DNA from: Pedobacter punctiformis
GTDB taxonomy: Bacteria; Bacteroidota; Bacteroidia; Sphingobacteriales; Sphingobacteriaceae
Assembly (NCBI RefSeq): GCF_027213715.1
Contig: NZ_JAPWGM010000007.1
Location: 1 to 64,000, forward strand
Reading direction: 5' to 3'
Length of the DNA: 64,000 bases
Below the pieces are notes generated by a model that worked only from the letters and a program-made list of their open reading frames with translations, searched no databases and was not told the origin of the DNA. Of the stretch, positions 9,210 through 17,206 are shown piece after piece. Numbering within the stretch: position 1 is the stretch's first letter; each line of letters opens with the position of its first letter. A program made the position numbers and the translations under genes.

Positions 9210-10439
9210 ATGAATTATATAAAACTGCAGGGGGATGTAGAACAACATGTTACCGGTTATTTTAATACACACCACGATCCCCGATTAGTTTACCACAATT
9301 TGCAGCATACGATAGATGTTGTTCACGCTGCGCAACAAATTGCCAATCATTATCAGTTAAACGAACAGGACTTTTTCATTGTTACAGTTGCCGCATGGTT
9401 TCACGATACAGGTTATTTTGAAGACGCAATACATCATGAAGCAAAAGGTGCCGGGCTTGCAGATCGTTATCTGGCTAAGCATAATGTAGATCAGGAAGTA
9501 AGAGAGCAGGTAACCGCGGCAATTTTAAGCACCAGGATTCCTCAAAAACCGGTTAATCAGCTTGACAAAATTTTATGTGATGCTGATCTTTTTCACCTGG
9601 GCTTAGAAGATTTCAGAAGAAAGGGAAAACTGATGCATAAAGAGGTGGAATTAATCCATAAAAAAGACATCAGTAAGTCTGACTGGCGCAAATTAGATAT
9701 TCAGTTTATGGCATCTCATCATTACCATACCGATTACGCTAATTTATTGCTGAACGATCAGAAGCAAAAAAATATTGATAAGCTTAAAACCAGGTTAGCC
9801 GAAGACATTAAAGATAAGGAGGACAAAGAAGGGCAAGTACCTGATCACATCGATGAAAAACCAATGGCCATTATAGAAAAAGAGACCAAAACAAATAAAA
9901 AAGATCGTCCCGAAAAGGGAATTGAAACTATGTTTAGAATCACTTCGGCAAATAACCAGCGTTTGAGCGATATGGCAGATAATAAAGCACACATTCTGAT
10001 TACCGTAAATTCTATTATTTTATCATTGGTGGTAAGTTTACTGTTAAGAAAGCTCGATAGCAGTAATTTTCTGATGATTCCAACTTTTATTTTGTTAATG
10101 GTCAGTTTGTCCTGCGTGGTGGTTTCCATTTTATCAACGCGGCCATCTATACCCGCAGGTATTTTTACACCCGATGATTTGGATAAGAAAAGTGTAAACC
10201 TTTTATTTTTTGGTAATTTCTACAAAATGTCTTTACAAAACTATACCGAAGGTATGGTGAAGGTGATGAACGATAAAGACTTTTTATACGGCACACTCAT
10301 CCGCGATGTATACTCGCAGGGCGTTGTTTTAGGTCGTAAATACAAATTAATCCGTTTAGCCTACAATATTTTTATGTTTGGCTTAATTGCTTCGGTATTG
10401 TCATTTATGGTTGCTTTTTTATTTTTCGGTAAGGACTAG
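9210..10439 (+). CDS. HD-domain phosphohydrolase fused to Pycsar-type (DUF5706) transmembrane domain
   Basis: The ATG at 9210 is preferred over an in-frame TTG at 9186. Residues about 1-200 form an HD domain with the metal ligands visible: H33 (NLQHT), H65-D66 (WFHDTG) and D124/D126 (LCDAD). Such domains hydrolyse phosphoesters, often in nucleotides or cyclic nucleotides. A charged linker follows (about 190-240). From about 243 the sequence, with ADNKAHILITVNSIILS (D257, K259) and two pairs of membrane-helix-like stretches, matches the DUF5706/PycTM family, which acts as the membrane effector in Pycsar anti-phage systems. No pyrimidine cyclase is next to it; ppk1 follows 5 bp downstream. Domain calls come from motif recognition, and what it senses or degrades is unknown. 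Confidence 0.78.
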   Translation: MNYIKLQGDVEQHVTGYFNTHHDPRLVYHNLQHTIDVVHAAQQIANHYQLNEQDFFIVTVAAWFHDTGYFEDAIHHEAKGAGLADRYLAKHNVDQEVREQVTAAILSTRIPQKPVNQLDKILCDADLFHLGLEDFRRKGKLMHKEVELIHKKDISKSDWRKLDIQFMASHHYHTDYANLLLNDQKQKNIDKLKTRLAEDIKDKEDKEGQVPDHIDEKPMAIIEKETKTNKKDRPEKGIETMFRITSANNQRLSDMADNKAHILITVNSIILSLVVSLLLRKLDSSNFLMIPTFILLMVSLSCVVVSILSTRPSIPAGIFTPDDLDKKSVNLLFFGNFYKMSLQNYTEGMVKVMNDKDFLYGTLIRDVYSQGVVLGRKYKLIRLAYNIFMFGLIASVLSFMVAFLFFGKD

Positions 10440-10444
10440 TTTTT

Positions 10445-12508
10445 ATGGTAGAAATACAAAATACCACTTCTTTTTTTAACAGAGATTTAAGCTGGTTAAA
10501 GTTTAACGAACGGATTTTAATGGAAGCCGAACGTAAAGAGGTGCCACTTTTAGAAAGAATAAAATTCCTGTCTATATTTTCGTCGAATCTGGATGAATTT
10601 TACCGGGTACGGATGCCTGTTTTGCTTGCTCTGGAGAAATTGCGTGGTAAAACAGATAACGATATTCAAATTGAACGGGATTTATTAAATACTGCGAATA
10701 ATTTAATTTTAGCGCAACAACAACGCTACGGTAAAACTTTGCAGCAGGATATTATCCCTGAACTCAAGCAAAATCATATTAATTTAGTTTATGCCGAAGC
10801 TTTTCCTGATGAAATTAAAAACGAAATTACCCGCTACTTTCAGAGTCAGGTTTTAGCCTTTCTGCAACCTGTTTACATCAATAAAAAAACAGATTTCTTT
10901 CCATCCAACAACGAACTTTATTTTTTGGTTACACTTAAAAAAGAAGGTAAAGACAAAGGCGTAATTTTAAATATTCCATCAAGCCAATTGCCCCGTTTTT
11001 ATAAGGTAGTGCATGGCGAAGAAACCTCAGTTGTTTTTTTGGATGATATTATCCGGACACATTTAAACCTTGTCTTTGAATCAGCTGAAATTACGGGTTG
11101 TTTTAGCTTTAAAATTACCAGAGACGCTGAAATTGACCTTACAGATGAATATTCCGGTGGATTATCTGAACAAATAGAAGCCCAGCTTTTAAAGCGTGAT
11201 TCAGGCCTGGCAACCCGCTTTCTGCATCAGCCCGGCATTTCCGAAAGAGGTTTGGAACTGATTAAAAAGTTATTCAATTTAAAGAAAGCCAATATGGTTG
11301 AAGGAGGCAGATACCACAATCTTAAAGATTTTATGGCTTTTCCGGTAAGTTCGGGCAATTTGTCTAATCAATCATGGCCGAAAATTTATAACGATCAGAT
11401 TGCTGGCGGCACTTTAACAGAAGCCATTCATAAAAATGATCTTATTTTTCATACCCCATATCAAAGTTACGACCCTGTTTTAAGGTTTTTTAACGAAGCC
11501 GCAATCGATCCTGCGGTTTGCGAAATCTATGTGACTTTGTACCGGGTGGCCAGTGATTCTAAAATTGTAAATGCTTTAATCAGTGCGGCGAAAAATGGTA
11601 AAAAAGTAGCCGTTTTAGTCGAATTAAAAGCCCGGTTTGATGAAGCCAATAATATCAAATGGGCTAAAAAGATGAAAGAGGCAGGAGTGGATATTATTTA
11701 CAGTGTTACCGCACTAAAAGTACATGCAAAAGTAGGACTTGTTAAGCGGTTAGTTGGAAACCGTACCGATTATACCGGTTTATTTGCAACCGGAAATTTT
11801 AACGAAAGTACAGCTGCTTTTTACACCGATCATATTTTAATGACAGCCAATAAAGACATGCTGCGTGAGGTAGAACTGCTGTTTATCTTTTTGGCAAAAC
11901 GGGAAAAACCAACTTCACCTGACTTAATTAAATTTGAACATTTATTAGTTGCTCAGTTTAATTTGCAGAATGTATTTCTCAAATTAATTGACCGGGAAAT
12001 TAAACATGCAAAAGAAGGAAAAGAGGCTTCAATTACCATAAAAATGAATAACCTCGAAGAGAAAACTTTAATTAGTAAACTCTACGAGGCTTCGGCAGCA
12101 GGCGTAAAAATTACCATGATTGTGCGTAGCATTTGTCGCCTGGTTCCCGGAGTGGAAGATTTAAGCCATAATATTAAAGTAATTCGGATTGTGGATCGTT
12201 ATCTGGAGCATGGAAGGGTTTTTATATTCCATAACTTAGGTAAACAGGATATGTACCTGGGGTCTGCAGACTGGATGAACCGTAATATATACAGAAGGAT
12301 AGAGGTTTGTTTCCCCATTTACGATCAGCAGATTAAGAATGAATTGCTGAAAATCATCGATTTTCAAAAACAAGATAACGTTCAGGCCGTTGTTATTGAT
12401 GACGAAATGAATAATGTGCCTGTGGTAAAAGAAGGCAAAGCAATTCAATCTCAATATGAAATTTATCAATTTTTAAAATCAAAACAGAATACCTTACATG
12501 AAAAATAA
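10445..12508 (+). CDS. ppk1: Polyphosphate kinase 1
   Basis: Reversibly transfers the terminal phosphate of ATP to a growing polyphosphate chain. The 687 residues match the PPK1 family length and domain order: N-terminal (SFFNRDLSWLKFNERIL), head, then two catalytic PLD-like domains. H427 (LKVHAK) corresponds to the autophosphorylated His (H435 in E. coli) and H589 (YLEHGRVFIF) to the second catalytic His (H592). Conserved FATGNFNE and DWMNRN are also present. The gene starts 5 bp after the HD/DUF5706 gene and overlaps the next by 11 bp, so translation is probably coupled in an operon. The neighbours suggest the HD/DUF5706 protein acts in the same physiology, but that is inferred. Confidence 0.96.
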   Translation: MVEIQNTTSFFNRDLSWLKFNERILMEAERKEVPLLERIKFLSIFSSNLDEFYRVRMPVLLALEKLRGKTDNDIQIERDLLNTANNLILAQQQRYGKTLQQDIIPELKQNHINLVYAEAFPDEIKNEITRYFQSQVLAFLQPVYINKKTDFFPSNNELYFLVTLKKEGKDKGVILNIPSSQLPRFYKVVHGEETSVVFLDDIIRTHLNLVFESAEITGCFSFKITRDAEIDLTDEYSGGLSEQIEAQLLKRDSGLATRFLHQPGISERGLELIKKLFNLKKANMVEGGRYHNLKDFMAFPVSSGNLSNQSWPKIYNDQIAGGTLTEAIHKNDLIFHTPYQSYDPVLRFFNEAAIDPAVCEIYVTLYRVASDSKIVNALISAAKNGKKVAVLVELKARFDEANNIKWAKKMKEAGVDIIYSVTALKVHAKVGLVKRLVGNRTDYTGLFATGNFNESTAAFYTDHILMTANKDMLREVELLFIFLAKREKPTSPDLIKFEHLLVAQFNLQNVFLKLIDREIKHAKEGKEASITIKMNNLEEKTLISKLYEASAAGVKITMIVRSICRLVPGVEDLSHNIKVIRIVDRYLEHGRVFIFHNLGKQDMYLGSADWMNRNIYRRIEVCFPIYDQQIKNELLKIIDFQKQDNVQAVVIDDEMNNVPVVKEGKAIQSQYEIYQFLKSKQNTLHEK

Positions 12509-13409
12509 CAAAAACACCATACTATTATCATTACTGGCCCTAGGGTTTGGCTTTTTAAGCGTTTCATGTGTTAATGGCGCCCGTAAAGAAGATAAAACTC
12601 AACAAAACGACACGACTGCAGTTGCTTCATCTGCAGACTTTAGCTATGATCTTAAAAATCCGGTTAAGTATAATATGCCCCAAAACCTTTTTGAAATTTC
12701 AGGCATTGTATTTCATAACGGAGATGCTAAAGAAGTTTTTGCAATTCAGGATGAGGATGGAGATTTATTTCACTTAGGCCTGAACGATAAAGAAGCTAAG
12801 TTTACAAAATTTGGTGGTAAAGGCGATTATGAGGATGTTGCCATTTATAAAAACTTAATTATTGTATTAAAAAGTAATGGAGAACTGCATACTTTCCCAA
12901 TCTCGGCAATTAATCAGTCCGAAGTACCTAATGTAGTTAAAACCAAAGATATGGTGCCAAAAGCCGAATATGAGGGTTTGTTCGCAGATGAAAAAGCTGG
13001 TTTGTTGTATATTTTAACTAAAGAAAATAAAGCCGAAACAAAGAATAAACAAGCTGTAGTGTACTCATTTAAAATAGCCGATGATGGAACATTAACCAAA
13101 AGCGATGAGTTTAATTTATCATTTAAGGAAATTGCCGAAGTTTCAGGCAATTCTAAAGTTAAATTCCGTCCTTCAGCATTAGCTAAAAATCCATTAACCG
13201 ATGAATGGTATATCCTTTCTTCAATCAATAAGATGATTTTAATTACAGATGCTAGCTTTAAGGTAAAGTCCAGTCAGCCATTGGATGGATCATTATTTAA
13301 TCAACCCGAAGGCATTGCCTTTGATAAAGATAATAACCTCTACATTTCCAATGAAGGTGGAACATTAGCCGCCGGAAATATATTAATGTTTAAATACAAA
13401 AAGCCTTAG
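12498..13409 (+). CDS. SdiA-regulated family lipoprotein, beta-propeller
   Basis: The start ATG lies inside the end of ppk1, with an 11-bp overlap. The N-terminus is a lipoprotein signal with lipobox SVSC and Cys24. The rest (from YDLKNPVKYNMP, with EISGIVF and QDEDGDLF, to QPEGIAFDKDNNLYISNEGG) matches the SdiA-regulated beta-propeller family found in Bacteroidota and proteobacteria. Its biochemical function is unknown; some relatives are thought to bind ligands or act as esterase-like propellers. Placement after ppk1 and before a metallophosphatase suggests a shared phosphate or stress response. The stop codon sits in the loop of a terminator hairpin. Confidence 0.8.
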   Translation: MKNNKNTILLSLLALGFGFLSVSCVNGARKEDKTQQNDTTAVASSADFSYDLKNPVKYNMPQNLFEISGIVFHNGDAKEVFAIQDEDGDLFHLGLNDKEAKFTKFGGKGDYEDVAIYKNLIIVLKSNGELHTFPISAINQSEVPNVVKTKDMVPKAEYEGLFADEKAGLLYILTKENKAETKNKQAVVYSFKIADDGTLTKSDEFNLSFKEIAEVSGNSKVKFRPSALAKNPLTDEWYILSSINKMILITDASFKVKSSQPLDGSLFNQPEGIAFDKDNNLYISNEGGTLAAGNILMFKYKKP

Positions 13410-13420
13410 TCAGGCTTTTT
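13398..13420 (+). terminator. Hairpin overlapping the stop codon of the SdiA-regulated gene
   Basis: Arms 13398-13406 and 13412-13420 (aaaaagcct / aggcttttt) form a 9-bp stem with a 5-nt loop holding the TAG stop. The T-run makes it a plausible rho-independent terminator, possibly leaky towards the next gene 42 bp on. Confidence 0.7.
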
Positions 13421-13451
13421 TGGAAAAATTGGATGCTCAAAACGCCCTATA

Positions 13452-16400
13452 ATGATTAAGAAATTTACCCTGATTACAACATTATTACTCCTTAATTTAA
13501 TGGCCTTTGCCCAAAAGGAAGTTAAATATCGTGTGATCCTGTTTGGTGATGCCGGAGAAATGAATTCAGGACAAACCCAGGATTTGAAAAATGCCGCAAA
13601 GCAGATTATACCTCAAAAAACGACTGTTTTATACCTTGGTGATAACATTTATCCTACCGGTATGGGTTTACCTGGCAGTGTTGAAGAAGAAGATACAAAA
13701 AAGATTTTGAGATCGCAGTTTGAACCCATGCGGACAATGGGTGCAGCCGTTTACTTTATACCGGGTAACCACGATTGGGACAAATCCGGTCCGAAAGGTT
13801 TAGCTAAAATTAAGGCGCAGGGCGATTTTTTACAGGCACAAAATGATCCCCTATTAAAGCTGATTCCTCAAAATGGTTGCCCTGATCCTGTTGCTATAAA
13901 TTTAACAGATCGCTTAACTGTAATTGCCTACGATAGTGAATGGTGGCTTTTCCCTTACAAAAAGCAAAATACTGATACAGAATGCGATTGCAATACAAAA
14001 GATGAAATTCTCATCAGAATGGAAGAATTACTGGAACAGAATAAAGGTAAAGTTATCCTTTTAGCATCGCATCATCCCTTTCAAAGTTATGGGCCACATG
14101 GCGGGTATTTTAATTTAAGAAATCATATTTTTCCATTAACAGCCTTAAATCATAATTTATACATTCCAATGCCTGGAGTGGGGTCTTTATATCCAATTTT
14201 GAGATCTACATTGCTTAGCCCTGAAGATTTAAACCATCCGGCCTATAAGGACATGATTAAGTCGGTAACAGATGTTTTTGGCGATTATCCTAATGTAACT
14301 TATGTTGCCGGACATGAGCACGGCTTACAGCTAATTAAGAGTAAACAATTGCAGATTGTTAGTGGCTCTGGTTCTAAAATTTCTCCAAATAAGAAAGGAA
14401 AAAATTCCCTGTTTCATGAAATGAAGCAAGGTTATGTTGTGGCAGATCAGCTGATGAACAATGATATGCGTTACGAATATTATGTTTATGCAGATACGGG
14501 CGTACAACGGGTTTATAGCTATACCAAACCTTTTGAAAAAACTACCTTAAAGGAAAGAAATAAAGAAAAACCAATTACTGCTGACAGTATTATGGTTAGC
14601 ATTAAACCTGAATATGATAGTGTAGGACGTTTTCACCGCTTTTTATTTGGCGAAAACTACCGGAAGGAATATGCTGCTAAAACGAAAATGCCCGTAATCA
14701 GAATTTCTGAAATTGCCGGAGGATTAAAGGCAACCAAACGTGGTGGTGGTAATCAATCCCGTTCATTACGTTTAGAAGATAAAAATGGAAAAGAATGGGT
14801 TTTACGCAGTGTAGAAAAATATCCGGAAGTTTTGTTACCTGCACAGTTGCGTGAAACTTTTGCTAAGGATATTATTCAGGATAACATGTCGGCTCAAAAC
14901 CCATTTTCTGCATTGGTGGTGCCTGATCTTGCTAAAGCAGCAGGCATTCCGCACAGTACACCAAAAATAGGCTGGGTTTCTCCTGATGATAATCTCGGCG
15001 AATTTGCACCAGCTTTTGCCAATACGGTTTGTTTACTGGAAGAAAGAGAACCTTTGGGCGATTCTGATAATTCAGCAAAAATGTATAAAAAGTTAAACGA
15101 AGATAACGACAATACTTTTGACGGACCAGCCTGGCTAAAAGCAAGAGCTTTTGATGTTTTGCTTGGAGATTGGGACAGGCACGATGACCAGTGGCGCTGG
15201 AAAGATACTCAGAAAGAAGGGGGCAAACATTATATTCCTGTTCCGAGAGACCGGGATCAGGTGTTTTTCATGTCAGACGGTTTTATTCAGCGTTATACAC
15301 AAAGTTCTTCTCTGCTGCCAATGATGCAGGGCTACGAACGAAATATTAAAAATATTAACTGGTTTTTATGGGAGGGAAGGGAATTAAGCAGCCGTTGGAC
15401 AGCCAATATTGATGAACAGGAATGGAATAAAATTATAAATGAGTTTTGTGCTTATTATACTGATGAAATTTTTGAAAATGCATTAAAAAAACTTCCTGCA
15501 CCTGCTTATTCATTACATCACGATAAAATTCTGGCAGAGTTAAAAGAACGTAGGGCCACTTTGCCAAAAATGATGAACGATTATTATCATTTCTTCAACA
15601 GAATTGTAGATATAGAAGTATCAGATAAGAATGAACTCGTACAAATTAATGATACAAAGGATAAAGGTTTAGCTGTTAAAATCAATAAAATTTCTAAAGA
15701 AGGAAACATTAAAGGCGAACTTTTTAACCGGGTTTTTGATCCAAAAGTAACCAAAGAGCTTCGTGTTTATCTTCATGATGGCAACGATAGTTTGATTTTG
15801 AACAACAAAACATCGAGCATTAAAATCAGGATTATTGGAGGTAAAGGCAATAAAGTTTACGATTTTGAAAAAAGCAATGGTACGGTAAAACTTTATGATA
15901 AAAAAAATAAAACAGTATTTAAAGGAGATGATGCTTCTAAAATAACCAAAACATTATCAAATGATACGGCTAATGTGAGTTACATTGCTAAAGATATGTA
16001 CAGAAGAAATTCTGTTTTGCTTAATGCAGGTTACAACAGTGATGATGGCCTGTTGCTCGGATTAATTTATAAACAAACCAACCCGGGTTTTAGAAAAACG
16101 CCCTATGGCAATTCGCAAACCATTTCATTTTTGCATTCTTTTCAAACAGCTGCCTTTAAATTTGATTATAAAGGAGAATGGTTAAAAGCAGTTGGAAAAG
16201 CCGATTTTATCCTGAAAGGAAGTGCCAATGCACCAAATAATACTCAAAATTTCTTTGGTCTTGGAAATGAAACTTATTTTGACAGTCACGGTGATGATAT
16301 ACGCTATTACAGGTCCAGATTTAACCTCTATCAGATAGATGCATCATTAAGGTGGCGCAGGCCAAAATCCACGCTTAGTATAGGCCCTTCATATCAGTAC

Positions 16401-17057
16401 TATAAATTTAATAAAGATGGAAATGAAGGTCGTTTTATAAAAAATACTGCTCAGTTACACTCCGCAGATAGTTTAACCATAGAAAACGAAAAGATGTTTG
16501 CTGGTGCTGTGGTAAACTTTACCAATAATACACGTGATAATGATTTATTGCCAACCCTGGGAAGTTATATAGATTTTAAACTGTTAGCTTATAAAGGTGT
16601 AAATAAAAATTCCAACTCTTTTGGACAATTTACAGCCAGTATTGCATTGTATAAAAACCTGGATGGCAGAAAGAATTTTATTTTGGCCGACCGCGTTGGT
16701 GGCGGGTTAACCTTTGGGAAACCTGCATTTTATCAGGCACAGTTTTTAGGAGGGCAGGGTAACTTACTGGGTTTTCGTCAGTACCGTTTTGCAGGAGACC
16801 ATAGTTTTTACAACAATCTGGAATTGAGGGCTAAATTAGGCGATTTGGTTAGTTATGTATTGCCGGGACAAGTGGGATTGCTGGGTTTTTACGATGTTGG
16901 CCGTGTGTGGAAACGTAATGATGTGTCAGATGTATGGCACCATGGTGTGGGCGGCGGAGTTTATTTTGCACCTGCATCACTTACTGTTTTCAGGTTTGTT
17001 ATGGGGCATTCCAGTGATGGATGGTACCCATATATATCTATGAATTTTAGATATTAA
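13452..17057 (+). CDS. Metallophosphoesterase fused to an outer-membrane beta-barrel
   Basis: 1201 residues with a signal peptide (MIKKFTLITTLLLLNLMAFAQ). Residues 22-330 form a calcineurin-like phosphoesterase with all metal motifs visible: GDAG (D33), LGDNIYP, GNHDWD, ASHHPF and AGHEHG. Residues about 390-700 match no common domain but contain DVLLGDWDRHDDQW, a motif of a conserved Bacteroidota extension. The last ~400 residues (NSDDGLLLGLIY ... LGGQGNLLGFRQYRFAGD ... GFYDVGRVW) resemble an Omp85/surface-antigen beta-barrel and end in an aromatic residue plus Arg-Tyr, as outer-membrane proteins do. The enzyme is probably displayed by the barrel in the periplasm or at the surface. The substrate is unknown; proximity to ppk1 makes phosphorylated compounds plausible. 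Confidence 0.85.
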   Translation: MIKKFTLITTLLLLNLMAFAQKEVKYRVILFGDAGEMNSGQTQDLKNAAKQIIPQKTTVLYLGDNIYPTGMGLPGSVEEEDTKKILRSQFEPMRTMGAAVYFIPGNHDWDKSGPKGLAKIKAQGDFLQAQNDPLLKLIPQNGCPDPVAINLTDRLTVIAYDSEWWLFPYKKQNTDTECDCNTKDEILIRMEELLEQNKGKVILLASHHPFQSYGPHGGYFNLRNHIFPLTALNHNLYIPMPGVGSLYPILRSTLLSPEDLNHPAYKDMIKSVTDVFGDYPNVTYVAGHEHGLQLIKSKQLQIVSGSGSKISPNKKGKNSLFHEMKQGYVVADQLMNNDMRYEYYVYADTGVQRVYSYTKPFEKTTLKERNKEKPITADSIMVSIKPEYDSVGRFHRFLFGENYRKEYAAKTKMPVIRISEIAGGLKATKRGGGNQSRSLRLEDKNGKEWVLRSVEKYPEVLLPAQLRETFAKDIIQDNMSAQNPFSALVVPDLAKAAGIPHSTPKIGWVSPDDNLGEFAPAFANTVCLLEEREPLGDSDNSAKMYKKLNEDNDNTFDGPAWLKARAFDVLLGDWDRHDDQWRWKDTQKEGGKHYIPVPRDRDQVFFMSDGFIQRYTQSSSLLPMMQGYERNIKNINWFLWEGRELSSRWTANIDEQEWNKIINEFCAYYTDEIFENALKKLPAPAYSLHHDKILAELKERRATLPKMMNDYYHFFNRIVDIEVSDKNELVQINDTKDKGLAVKINKISKEGNIKGELFNRVFDPKVTKELRVYLHDGNDSLILNNKTSSIKIRIIGGKGNKVYDFEKSNGTVKLYDKKNKTVFKGDDASKITKTLSNDTANVSYIAKDMYRRNSVLLNAGYNSDDGLLLGLIYKQTNPGFRKTPYGNSQTISFLHSFQTAAFKFDYKGEWLKAVGKADFILKGSANAPNNTQNFFGLGNETYFDSHGDDIRYYRSRFNLYQIDASLRWRRPKSTLSIGPSYQYYKFNKDGNEGRFIKNTAQLHSADSLTIENEKMFAGAVVNFTNNTRDNDLLPTLGSYIDFKLLAYKGVNKNSNSFGQFTASIALYKNLDGRKNFILADRVGGGLTFGKPAFYQAQFLGGQGNLLGFRQYRFAGDHSFYNNLELRAKLGDLVSYVLPGQVGLLGFYDVGRVWKRNDVSDVWHHGVGGGVYFAPASLTVFRFVMGHSSDGWYPYISMNFRY

Positions 17058-17114
17058 TAAAACAAAAAAACGCTGGAAAAGTTATTTTCGTAAATAGTAT
17101 TACGTTTAGAAGAC

Positions 17115-17144
17115 TTTGTGTAACTTTTTCAATTCATATCTTTG
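17115..17144 (+). promoter_or_regulatory. Bacteroidota promoter upstream of the GAF-like protein gene
   Basis: TTTG at 17115-17118 and a perfect TATCTTTG at 17137-17144 are 18 nt apart. This matches the TTTG/TAnnTTTG consensus. The predicted 5' leader is about 60 nt. Confidence 0.75.
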
Positions 17145-17206
17145 CAAACGTTTAGTTACTAAATACATAACGCTAATTAAAAGACAACTTATAACAAACA
17201 TATACA

